25,000 nt of DNA from Owenia fusiformis. Taxonomy: Eukaryota > Annelida > Polychaeta > Sabellida > Oweniidae. A program made the translations under genes and the position numbers. Position 1 is the stretch's first letter, and each line of letters opens with the position of its first letter. This document shows, in pieces, positions 18,048 through 25,000 of the stretch. The notes beneath the pieces are model-generated. The model ran no database searches and was not told the origin of the DNA. It saw only the letters and a list, made by a program, of their open reading frames with translations. The DNA is taken from NCBI GenBank assembly GCA_903813345.2, contig CAIIXF020000279.1:1-25000 (forward strand), read 5' to 3'.

Positions 18048-19061
18048 TTACACGAAGCCTCTTATTAACAAATGTTCAATTATGTACCTGGGAAAATCAA
18101 TTGGATTAAATATAAATCCTTTTAAATAGGGTACATATTTGGAAAGAATAATTAAAATATCTTCTCCCGATATTTCTTTCTTAATACAAGTTTTCACATC
18201 AATGATTTGTTGAAAAGTGGAATAAGGAAAGTATCCATGAAATCGAATGAATATGCCGATCTTATACATTTTCAAACAATAATTTTCACAAATAACTTCT
18301 TGATCATGCAAATAATCATTAAATTGCAGAATGTCCTTGCAATTAATCACCTCATTCGTTATTTTTTGAGAATCCTCGCACGAGAGATATGGATTAATCA
18401 ATATATTTAAATATTTATAACATTCGATCACACATACAAATTTTCCTATGTCTACAAATAGGCGCAACGTGTAATTCGATATGGATATTTTAAAATGATT
18501 CATTGAAGATTGCAAAAAATTTGCGACAATCTTTTCCATCATATATTCATCAGAGGAAATTAACTTCTCGAAATAAAGATAAGAACTATTGTAAACGTAA
18601 AATATAACATATGCTAGGAAATGTCTGTCAGAAATTTCAGTATTGTCTTTTATGTTTTCGATAAAACTGATACATCCATCTTGGAAAGATTCATTTATGT
18701 CAGATTCCAGAATGGAGAAGTGTTTAATCAACGTTTCGAAAACTTCATCGATGATTTTAACCAAGTCGTTGGTTATTGGTACGCGGTAGCATATTTTGTT
18801 CGCAAACATAATGCTTTTAAATATGTTTTGAGACAACCGTTCCATGTTTACTTTCGAAAATCTATATGAAGAATTGACATGTAATTCGGATAGACGAGAA
18901 TCTTTAAAAGAAGCATCTTCGCATAACGATTTGACAGATTCTGATGACAAATCTATCGACCATTTCTCAATATAAGGGACGGTAGACGGCGAGCTATGGT
19001 CGTCATCATATTCCACATTTGACATTTGTGTACCTTGTTGCGTTACTTTTACTTCTTCCAT
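18048..19061 (-). CDS. Hypothetical 337-aa protein (virus-like island)
   Basis: Unbroken, intronless ORF with ATG at 19061 and TAA at 18048. The N-terminal ~50 residues are acidic and Ser/Thr-rich (YDDDHSSPSTVPYIEKWSID); the remainder is alpha-helical and leucine/isoleucine-rich (for example YNSSYLYFEKLISSDEYMME, CYKYLNILINPYLSCEDSQK), with scattered cysteines but no metal motif, signal peptide or membrane segment. A TATATAAG box lies ~85 bp upstream and AATAAA 33 bp downstream. I do not recognise a family. Its length, lack of introns and compact signals match the rest of the 18-25 kb island. It could be a tegument-like or regulatory protein of a large DNA virus, which is inference only. Confidence 0.75.
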   Translation of the reverse strand: MEEVKVTQQGTQMSNVEYDDDHSSPSTVPYIEKWSIDLSSESVKSLCEDASFKDSRLSELHVNSSYRFSKVNMERLSQNIFKSIMFANKICYRVPITNDLVKIIDEVFETLIKHFSILESDINESFQDGCISFIENIKDNTEISDRHFLAYVIFYVYNSSYLYFEKLISSDEYMMEKIVANFLQSSMNHFKISISNYTLRLFVDIGKFVCVIECYKYLNILINPYLSCEDSQKITNEVINCKDILQFNDYLHDQEVICENYCLKMYKIGIFIRFHGYFPYSTFQQIIDVKTCIKKEISGEDILIILSKYVPYLKGFIFNPIDFPRYIIEHLLIRGFV

Positions 19062-19144
19062 TAGGCGCGGTTAGATTCGTATCAATATTTAATTCTTTTT
19101 TTAGAAGATCTTCCTTTAAGAGTTTTCTTATATTTGTATTTCAA

Positions 19145-19152
19145 CTTATATA
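19145..19152 (-). promoter_or_regulatory. TATA box (TATATAAG) for the 337-aa gene
   Basis: Minus strand, 84-91 bp before the ATG at 19061. Confidence 0.45.
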
Positions 19153-19295
19153 TCTGTAAATATAAAGTACATATTTTATATATTATAGTATTCATTAACT
19201 CAATTCTGTTCTAGTTTTCTATTTCATAAGACGAATGAAAATATACATACCTGTTTATTTAGCAATCTGTTATCTTTTCGTATTTCTCTTGGTAT

Positions 19296-19322
19296 TCTCT
19301 CTCTTTCTCTCTCTCTATCTCT
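19296..19322. repeat. (CT)n / (GA)n microsatellite
   Basis: Interrupted CTCTCT tract. In a minus-strand frame it would encode alternating Arg-Glu after a hydrophobic stretch, which argues that this frame is not a conserved gene. Confidence 0.8.
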
Positions 19323-19450
19323 AAATTTCCTTTCAAATGAAAAAATGAACTGAATTTCGATGGAATAAGCAAATATTGTACAGATAGTTAACGACGATAT
19401 ATAGAATATGAACGATATAATAACTACGTTTATCCGAAAAGGTAAATCCT

Positions 19451-19910
19451 TCAGCAATTGTTTGAAGAATATCGATACGTAAACACCCAACGAACTCTAG
19501 GTGTTCCAAAAACAACTTCACCGCTCCAAACAGTAACAGCCTGTAAAAGAATTAAAAAGCAATAAACCCTTCTATTATAAGAAAATGAAAAAAAAATCAA
19601 GAGCGACTTGCTATAATTCCTTTGAGCAAATGAATTTATTAGTTTTTATTACCTTTATTGGTGACAACTCTAAAATAGGATTCGTCAATAGTATTTCGTG
19701 GTGCTCTCGACAAGAATCGTGTTTAAATTGAAAAGATTCAATAAATCATTTAGTTGCAAAGAATATGAAAGACATATTCTGTGGACGGCATTCAAGAGGC
19801 ACTTCTTTTGAGAGTTCAGCAATTTGTCGTTGGTGATCATTGTCTACTTCCTCTAAGGATTTACTTTCTATTTTATATTTATTTGTATTTAACTTTTTCG
19901 ATGAAAACAT
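19451..19910 (-). pseudogene. Candidate two-exon small gene with internal stop
   Basis: ATG at 19910 opens MFSSKKLNTNKYKIESKSLE and 54 codons to a TGA at 19748-19746. The same frame resumes FIESFQFKHDSCREHHEILL and TNPILELSPIK up to a donor-like AAAG/GTAATA at 19652. A good acceptor (TTCTTTTACAG) at 19541 would continue in the same phase with AVTVWSGEVVFGTPRVRWVF to a TGA at 19451. The intron would be 112 bp. Each element is weak alone. The agreement in frame and phase is the argument. A longer frame in the putative second exon (LLLFGAVKLFLEHLEFVGCL...) competes with it. No family recognised. Confidence 0.25.
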
Positions 19911-20166
19911 TTTCCCGTATTCTAAGCTCAAAGTAATACATATATTTATTAAATATAATATCTTAAATATATAACGTTGTATATTTGTTTTAAGGAAAAA
20001 TACGACCTTCGAAAGAATCGAGCATCGAAGAAAAATTTAGAAATAGCCTCCAGAGACCGGGATATGTTTCCCACGAAATAATGGCTAGAATTATTATACG
20101 AAAACAAGAAGTTGTTTAATCCAAAAAACGTATTTTATGATAAGTAGTTTTATTTTTTTATAAAGC
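19911..20166. other. Intergenic spacer with TATA-like sequence
   Basis: A minus-strand TATATATTTAAG (~19960-19972) could serve the small candidate gene. The plus strand carries no convincing promoter for the 20167 ORF: TATAAAG abuts its ATG, too close to act as a TATA box. Confidence 0.3.
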
Positions 20167-20415
20167 ATGTTTGTGTATATCATGCTGCTGTTTATTTTAT
20201 TAATTTCTTGGCCTCTTATACATTCGGAAGAAAGTATTAATTTATTGCGTATGCAAGATCAATTTATCAATAGATCAACATATGGAATCATATTTATAAA
20301 GGAATTGACAGTTTTGAACGGCGTATTATCGAATTATAAACATACATTTTCCATACAAATTCCGGAATTAACGGCTCCTTTGTTACGTTCTATTCCGTGT
20401 GAGGACGAAATATAG
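20167..20415 (+). CDS. 82-aa secreted or membrane-protein N-terminus with signal peptide
   Basis: ATG at 20167, TAG at 20413-20415. Residues 1-20 (MFVYIMLLFILLISWPLIHS) are a textbook signal peptide with likely cleavage after the Ser. One N-glycosylation site (N35-R-S) and a single Cys (C78) follow. The ORF ends just past the point where the next frame (20399-20797) opens, and that frame supplies a transmembrane segment and cytoplasmic tail. The two together have the layout of a type I membrane glycoprotein of ~200 aa, separated by a frame change in the 20375-20415 overlap. Either two short genes, or one gene broken by a small indel. No slippery heptamer for programmed frameshifting is obvious. 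Confidence 0.5.
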   Translation: MFVYIMLLFILLISWPLIHSEESINLLRMQDQFINRSTYGIIFIKELTVLNGVLSNYKHTFSIQIPELTAPLLRSIPCEDEI

Positions 20416-20455
20416 TCTTTTTCATTATCACCGAGGAATATTGTTCTCGTTCGAG

Positions 20456-20797
20456 ATGTCTGAAGAGTTGATCGACGAAGCGCATAAGATATATATATAT
20501 TTCAACGACAGATTACACTTGATAGACGAAAGTATTCTTCTATTGATTATTTTTATATTCTTAATTATATGTTTAAATTTATTTAAATCTATATATTTTG
20601 CTTCAAGAAAATTACTTAAAACAAAAACTATAAGTAGAGAATGTATTAGAAAATCAGCATCTCGAAAAGAAGAATTACAGTCTTTGCTTCGCTTGGACGA
20701 CACAGGGCACTACGAAAACGACGCGGAGCTCTATCAAAACGACTCAGAGCCCTACGAAAACATAAAGGAAACTACCTACATGCCACCAATGGAATAA
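20456..20797 (+). CDS. Single-pass membrane protein with tyrosine-repeat cytoplasmic tail
   Basis: ATG at 20456 gives 113 aa; the open frame extends upstream to ~20375 without an ATG (only a GTG at 20399). Residues ~27-48 (ILLLIIFIFLIICLNLFKSI) form one transmembrane segment, preceded by an acidic helical stretch and followed by a basic tail (SRKLL, RKSASRK). The C-terminus carries three heptads starting at Tyr86, Tyr93 and Tyr100 (YENDAEL, YQNDSEP, YENIKET) and ends YMPPME. Y-x-N is the known Grb2-SH2 docking motif when phosphorylated. AATAAA signals follow the stop. Probably a viral envelope or signalling protein; no family recognised. It may be the 3' part of the signal-peptide ORF at 20167. 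Confidence 0.6.
   Translation: MSEELIDEAHKIYIYFNDRLHLIDESILLLIIFIFLIICLNLFKSIYFASRKLLKTKTISRECIRKSASRKEELQSLLRLDDTGHYENDAELYQNDSEPYENIKETTYMPPME
20711..20773 (+). repeat. 21-bp tandem repeat x3 encoding Y-x-N heptads
   Basis: Three in-frame 21-bp units in the cytoplasmic tail with consensus TA(C/T)(G/C)AAAAC at the start of each, encoding YENDAEL, YQNDSEP and YENIKET. They have diverged at many third positions while Tyr and Asn are kept. Confidence 0.75.
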
Positions 20798-20829
20798 AAA
20801 TATGAATGCTTAAATAAATAAGTAATAAA
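20793..20829 (+). terminator. Clustered AATAAA poly(A) signals
   Basis: AATAAA at 20793 (overlapping the stop codon), 20813 and 20824 on the plus strand, between two convergent genes only 47 bp apart. Confidence 0.5.
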
Positions 20830-20844
20830 CATATCGTATACGAT

Positions 20845-22518
20845 TCAAATCAAATGTTTATATTTACTAAATAAAATGTTATACAAAATATCATGAATAA
20901 ATAAAGAATGCTGATTCGACTTGTGAGAGTTTTTTTCTTCTTTGTCAAGGTATAAAGTAACGTCTATAGCTTTATCGGTAAAATCATTTTCACCGAACAA
21001 AAGGTTACATAAAGGCACGATGTTTTTGTTTATGGAATGATACGTTAAATTCTTAACTCCCATATTTTGTCCATTTTGGGTATACATCACCCCCCCCAGA
21101 GAAAATATAGAATTGACAATCCGATCCCATTTGATTTTCAATTCCTTCTTCTTTCTTTTCAATATGTTTCCTTTGGATGCGTACTTAACTCCATAAAACC
21201 TCACGTCGAATGCATCGACTGCAGAAGAATTGGTTAAAGATTCGTAATTGACCAACCTATGTTCATTCAAAGGATTAATATTTATAAATTTTATTTTATC
21301 AGACGAATCATCTTTTACAAAATCATTTGAACTTCTTTCAATATTCGCAATTTGTTCTGAAATGGAAAGAGAAGGCATCACCTGAATTTTACTTTTATGA
21401 AAACCTAAATTATAGGCATCATATTTAATTTCATCTCTTATATCTTCTTGGAGGAATAGATTTTTTTTCTGCAATTCTTGTTTAGAATGGACGTTTTTAA
21501 AAACAGGTATACACGAAACATTAACTTCCATGAAAAGCTTGGAAAAAGCTTCCCTCGAAAATTTATAATCATGTTCTCCCAATTGAAAAGTACTCCAAGA
21601 AAATTCTTTTATATCTCTCAACATAGCCGAGAAATCTTCTTCGGATTTGGAACACATAAAATTCGACATCAAGGTATTAACCATTTGTTTATGATTCTCT
21701 CTTTCCGAACTCTGCTCCCTTTCTGAATTGTATACTCTGTCCAACAACAGTTGAAATTTTTGTATTAACGATTTATCAATATCTTCCAATTGCTTAACCT
21801 TCTTTTTCAATGCATTGATTTCTTGAATTTGTCCAGCGTTGTTTTTAGCCCCAGATTTAATCATTTGTTCATAACAACACATTCGAATTTTGTTTTCTTT
21901 ACTTTCTTTTACCATTAAATTTCTCTGTACAATTAACTCTCTCAATTTGCTTTTTAAAAATGCAATAAGTTGCTTCATATTCAGATGAGAATGTAATTGA
22001 TCAACTAAAACACTTTCCTCTGCTTCCTCCGATGATGACGAGGGTAGCGTTGTTGTCCAATAATCTACTTGACCATTGATTTGTTCAAACAACGCGTCCA
22101 TGTCTACGTTCGGAGAATCGTCAGATAAGTCTACCATTGTTTTAATTCGTTCGGTTTGAGCATCGAAATAACTTTTCATATTAGATTGAAAATTATATCC
22201 CGGGTCTACTTCAGTTTCTTTAGCTATTTCTCTGCCTTTGTCTTCCAATAATTTTTCGAACGAATCGAAGCCACCGAATATTTGCTTCATCAAATGTCCC
22301 CTCTCGTTTTGTTCCAATTTCGCATTTGCATTCTTGTTTCTTTCCAGAGCATCGGAAGCGTTCTTGTTCAACACGTCTCCGCAAATTACTTTTGTCTCGT
22401 TTACTAATGATATTTCGAATTCAGTTATAAGTTTAGAAATAAATTTAAACTCGAATTCATCTTCCAAGATATCTCCGATAACTGGATGTATATGTTTAAA
22501 TAACAATGGATTATCCAC
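20845..22518 (-). CDS. Hypothetical 557-aa coiled-coil protein (virus-like island)
   Basis: Long intronless ORF, TGA at 20845. The first Met-like codon is a GTG at 22518 (DNPLLFKHIHPVIGDILEDE); the frame is open back to a TAG at ~22590 with no ATG, and the first ATG is Met77. Features: Ser/Glu cluster SSSSEEAEES (~160-169), a long coiled coil (~180-285; QIQEINALKKKVKQLEDIDK), then a mixed alpha/beta C-terminus with IFSLGGVMYTQNGQNMGVKN (~481-500). No signal peptide or membrane span. It is third downstream in a tight same-strand cluster, 41 bp after the 216-aa gene. A capsid-portal or tegument protein would fit size and coiled coil, but I see no diagnostic motif. The missing ATG may be start loss or non-AUG initiation. 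Confidence 0.7.
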   Translation of the reverse strand: MDNPLLFKHIHPVIGDILEDEFEFKFISKLITEFEISLVNETKVICGDVLNKNASDALERNKNANAKLEQNERGHLMKQIFGGFDSFEKLLEDKGREIAKETEVDPGYNFQSNMKSYFDAQTERIKTMVDLSDDSPNVDMDALFEQINGQVDYWTTTLPSSSSEEAEESVLVDQLHSHLNMKQLIAFLKSKLRELIVQRNLMVKESKENKIRMCCYEQMIKSGAKNNAGQIQEINALKKKVKQLEDIDKSLIQKFQLLLDRVYNSEREQSSERENHKQMVNTLMSNFMCSKSEEDFSAMLRDIKEFSWSTFQLGEHDYKFSREAFSKLFMEVNVSCIPVFKNVHSKQELQKKNLFLQEDIRDEIKYDAYNLGFHKSKIQVMPSLSISEQIANIERSSNDFVKDDSSDKIKFININPLNEHRLVNYESLTNSSAVDAFDVRFYGVKYASKGNILKRKKKELKIKWDRIVNSIFSLGGVMYTQNGQNMGVKNLTYHSINKNIVPLCNLLFGENDFTDKAIDVTLYLDKEEKNSHKSNQHSLFIHDILYNILFSKYKHLI

Positions 22519-22558
22519 GTGATCGATTTGTATAAATTTATATTTCTCGCCGTGTTTA

Positions 22559-23209
22559 TTAAAACATGTACTTATCGTTTTGCCGCACTAGAATCAAGTT
22601 ATTCAATACATCCTCGAAATCTATACACCGTGCGGTAAATAAATTATTTTCTAAATGCTTCAAAATTATATCTATTCTTTTTTTACGATTATTTTTCTTG
22701 TGCCCTAAAGTAGGGTGTTCTCTTAGCACTTCCACGATGGGAATTATTCCTAAACATAAATTTAATTTAATCATTTTCATAATTTCTCCAGATATCTTTT
22801 GCAGTCTGTTAATCAAACGCACTTCGTAAACATCTTTCATTATCTCAGATATTTGTTTTTCGCAATAATTGTGAATAAATTCATTTTTGTCTTCGACATC
22901 TTCAGATATTTTGGGAATGTCCATCAACATTCCAAATTCATCGAGAATAATAAATAACAAAGATATGCAATACACAAATGTATTCATTTCAAATCGCTTC
23001 AAATTGGTGTGAATAGTTTGAGAGAAATTGCTCCAATTGGAGGACGTAGGATTATGTATTAATTCTAAACTTTTCATAGATACTACAGAAGGATGAATAA
23101 GAAAATTGTCACTCTTTTTATCGATTCCATAAGTTTTGAAATGTTTTTTTAATTCGTCCGTAGAAATAAACTTTAGTTTGGAGAACATTTCTTTCCCTTG
23201 AGTCTCCAT
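22559..23209 (-). CDS. Hypothetical 216-aa protein (virus-like island)
   Basis: ATG at 23209, TAA at 22559. The ATG overlaps the stop of the 324-aa gene (TAATG), so the two may be co-expressed or use an internal promoter. Mostly alpha-helical. A hydrophobic patch at ~77-90 (NTFVYCISLLFIIL) is too short and too polar-flanked to be a sure membrane span. A basic cluster KKNNRKKR at ~171-178 could be a nuclear localisation signal or nucleic-acid contact. Ends NNLILVRQNDKYMF. No family recognised. Context suggests a virion-structure or DNA-packaging module partner. Confidence 0.7.
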   Translation of the reverse strand: METQGKEMFSKLKFISTDELKKHFKTYGIDKKSDNFLIHPSVVSMKSLELIHNPTSSNWSNFSQTIHTNLKRFEMNTFVYCISLLFIILDEFGMLMDIPKISEDVEDKNEFIHNYCEKQISEIMKDVYEVRLINRLQKISGEIMKMIKLNLCLGIIPIVEVLREHPTLGHKKNNRKKRIDIILKHLENNLFTARCIDFEDVLNNLILVRQNDKYMF

Positions 23210-24183
23210 TATGAAACGTAAATGGTAACATCAGCACCGGGAGAAGCAAAACGATTCACACACGAAGCTACAGTACCGTGAGAATTCACAGTAATTTTGT
23301 TGATCATTTCGCATAGCATTTGGGCCGTATAAAATATATTATTCTCACGAATCATACAGTTTCGCAACATCTCAGAACTATCTGTATCCCAGTCAGAGTC
23401 ACTCTCTAACGTATAGAACAAGTCGCCTAGATCAGATTTGTCCACCTTGTCTCCAAGATTAGAAACCATTTTACAAATTATTTCTCTTGGGGTAGAAACG
23501 ATAACTTCCGATCCATCTATCGATAAAATATTGTTATAACTATCCCATTTGAAAAAGTCGAATGTCTGAATAATTGTGCTCATCATAGAAGCATTTTGTC
23601 GAGCATATACATTTTGAACGGAATTGTTGTTTGTGATGACATTTACTATTCGCCGCCAAAAATAATTTCTTTTCATTAATGTGTCACATTCCTTAAAAAT
23701 ATTGGACAATTTGACATCATCTTTCAAAATGAACTTCTTTTTCGAAATAATGACATGTTGAAACGTTCTACAAAATGTATAAAATGTATTGATGTGAGAT
23801 TTCGCTTTTCCAATTTCCATCATTTCCAACCCGAACACATTCTGTTCGTTAAAATATAAAAAGGATTTATCGTTCGTAATTGGAGGAATACAAGAAAAAT
23901 TACTTCCTGTTTCTATAATATCCGTTCCACTTTGAACAACTGAATGAAACCCTTTCTGCAAAGAAGATCTATATTCCAATTGATTACCATTGTATATGGA
24001 AACACTTCCTTGGGTTATTTTCGATAACGAATACCAGAAATTTACATTTATATTATTCACGAAATGAACTTCCTTGTTAACGTGTTCAACAATTTTCGGT
24101 TTATAAATCTCCGCATGAGTTGTATCTATGTTTGCATTTAAGGATACGTCTAAAGGTAGATAAAAGTTGCGTAAATTATCCAT
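23209..24183 (-). CDS. Hypothetical 324-aa protein; candidate herpesvirus-type triplex-2-like
   Basis: ATG at 24183, TAA at 23209-23211. Begins MDNLRNFYLPLDVSLNANID and looks beta-rich in its N-terminal half (EVHFVNNINVNFWYSLSKIT, QGSVSIYNGNQLEYRSSLQK). An acidic segment (LESDSDWDTDSSEM) lies at ~263-276, and the C-terminus is HGTVASCVNRFASPGADVTI and YVS. No signal peptide, metal motif or membrane span. It begins one base after the stop of the larger upstream ORF and overlaps the next ATG. Size and position (immediately 3' of a large same-strand ORF) match triplex subunit 2, next to the major capsid protein in all herpesviruses. The sequence itself does not prove this. Confidence 0.7.
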   Translation of the reverse strand: MDNLRNFYLPLDVSLNANIDTTHAEIYKPKIVEHVNKEVHFVNNINVNFWYSLSKITQGSVSIYNGNQLEYRSSLQKGFHSVVQSGTDIIETGSNFSCIPPITNDKSFLYFNEQNVFGLEMMEIGKAKSHINTFYTFCRTFQHVIISKKKFILKDDVKLSNIFKECDTLMKRNYFWRRIVNVITNNNSVQNVYARQNASMMSTIIQTFDFFKWDSYNNILSIDGSEVIVSTPREIICKMVSNLGDKVDKSDLGDLFYTLESDSDWDTDSSEMLRNCMIRENNIFYTAQMLCEMINKITVNSHGTVASCVNRFASPGADVTIYVS

Positions 24184-24184
24184 T

Positions 24185-25000
24185 TTATCTATATAATTTA
24201 AATTTATTCGGATCTAAATTTTTTATTACATACAAATCAGATGGAATGATATGTGAATACAACGACCAAATAGAATTAGGATTCAATTCAACCAAATTTT
24301 TACATTTGAAACAAAATAACAAATAACCTTCTAAAATGTAATTAAATTTTCTTTTCCCATTGATATGTTGATCAAATACCAATACATCATGATACACTCT
24401 TCTCAAATATTTGTACAGAGAATTGTGTCGAATCAAAGGTACGAATTGTCCGTAATATAACGGCAAATCTTTTCCCAAGTGATTCAATTCCAATCCAATG
24501 AAATCGTGCAAACATTTATCCAGTCTACTTATGGAAACGGCCAAGGAATATTCGCTTTTCTCTTGGTCGGACATTTCGTCGGACAAATATAAATATTTGT
24601 ACTCGTTTGTAACCTGCAAAGCTTGCTTCAAGTTGAGGCGTCCCGTTAAAATATGAGCAGCACTGCTTCCATATGAATATCGGTGATATGAATCGAACAG
24701 GGATCGCAAAATATCACCAGTTGCAGACTTAATTATAAAAATTAAATTATCGCATTGAGTACAGTCCAAGTGATACGGCTCATTAATTCCATGCATAAAT
24801 AAATCATAAAATTCCTTCGAAAGAAACATATCGATGAATTTTAACACTCGATCGTATATCGATTCGTCGACAATCTACAAATATTTTTGAGAGTCGCATA
24901 GATAAAGAACAAAAAATGCCAAACCATACGCCAAGTCCAAATTAGACGCACCAATTTGACTAGCTCTAACTGATTCAACAGCAAAAAAAGACGCGGTCAA
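24185..25000 (-). pseudogene. C-terminal part of a larger virus-like protein, interrupted by TAG
   Basis: A minus-strand frame enters from beyond the window (LTASFFAVESVRASQIGASN...LCDSQKYL), meets a TAG at 24875-24877, and continues in the same frame to a TAA at 24185. After the stop it reads IVDESIYDRVLKFIDMFLSK; a GTG (24847) and ATG (24829) are the first possible restarts, giving 214-220 aa. Both sides have the same helical, Leu/Tyr-rich composition. The part after the stop includes CTQC and CFKCKN cysteine pairs and YYGQFVPLIRHNSLYKYLRR. One gene with a nonsense mutation is the simplest reading; two adjacent genes in the same frame is the alternative. By gene order it could be the C-terminus of a major capsid protein; unproven. 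Confidence 0.55.

Noticed and set aside
19224-19490. 88-aa minus ORF with a hydrophobic segment and Arg-Glu run as a membrane protein
   Set aside because: It starts at TTG, is preceded by a nearby stop, and its RE-rich part is translated microsatellite.
20158-20166. TATAAAG before the 20167 ORF as a TATA box
   Set aside because: It abuts the ATG, leaving no room for a transcription start.
20375-20415. Programmed ribosomal frameshift joining the two membrane-protein ORFs
   Set aside because: No X-XXY-YYZ slippery heptamer or clear pseudoknot in the overlap. An indel or two separate genes is simpler.
22238-22522. Plus-strand ORFs (94 aa here, 82 aa at 21478, 87 aa at 22566) within the island
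   Set aside because: Shadows antisense to the much longer 557- and 216-aa ORFs. No start context or protein features.
18010-25000. Idea that the island is part of the Polinton elements to its left
   Set aside because: No Polinton integrase, packaging ATPase, capsid or protease pattern, no PolB remnants and no shared repeats were seen here; ORF style and preservation also differ.

Overview
The window looks like animal nuclear DNA, most likely from a mollusc such as a bivalve. This is inferred from AT-rich sequence, GT-AG introns of 100-240 bp, TATA and CCAAT boxes, AATAAA signals, dense decayed mobile DNA, and Polinton/Maverick-type protein-primed DNA polymerase B (PolB) remnants. I cannot name the species. 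No rRNA, tRNA or CRISPR array is visible.

Left part (1-15.2 kb): a graveyard of repeats. It opens with a ~476-bp repeat unit and a pyrimidine-rich tract, then a short gene with a C-terminal coiled coil that is broken by an in-frame stop. From 2.2 to 15.2 kb at least four partial minus-strand copies of one Polinton-type PolB gene are mixed with three copies of a composite repeat block. Different copies keep different PolB pieces: Cys-rich N-terminal region, exonuclease motifs I-III, palm motif B, motif C and thumb. None is whole. A 2.9-kb LTR element without recognisable gag or pol (9.6-12.5 kb) separates two of the copies. A ~125-bp insertion with a 12-bp target duplication sits at the same exonuclease position in both of those copies.

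Middle (15.2-18 kb): a compact minus-strand block of small genes with their own promoter and poly(A) signals. It holds a two-exon PC4-like single-strand-DNA-binding/coactivator protein with a premature stop, a 69-aa ORF, and a 67-aa CxxC zinc-ribbon protein behind a TATA box and a 5'UTR intron. Next comes a 519-bp almost fully palindromic MITE with CAC... ends and a 5-bp TAAGG duplication.

Right part (18-25 kb): the most interesting region. Long, mostly intact, unspliced ORFs are packed like those of a large DNA virus: 337 aa, a signal-peptide ORF, a single-pass membrane protein with a tyrosine-repeat tail, 557 aa (coiled coil), 216 aa, 324 aa, and the C-terminal part of a larger protein running off the window. 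Three minus-strand genes abut as TAA-A-ATG and TAATG. I recognise none by sequence. The layout (large ORF followed directly by a ~320-aa ORF on the same strand) resembles the herpesvirus major capsid/triplex-2 pair, so a malacoherpesvirus-like endogenous element is my leading but weak hypothesis. An in-frame TAG inside the edge ORF and a missing ATG on the 557-aa ORF suggest an integrated, recently decaying copy rather than an active virus.
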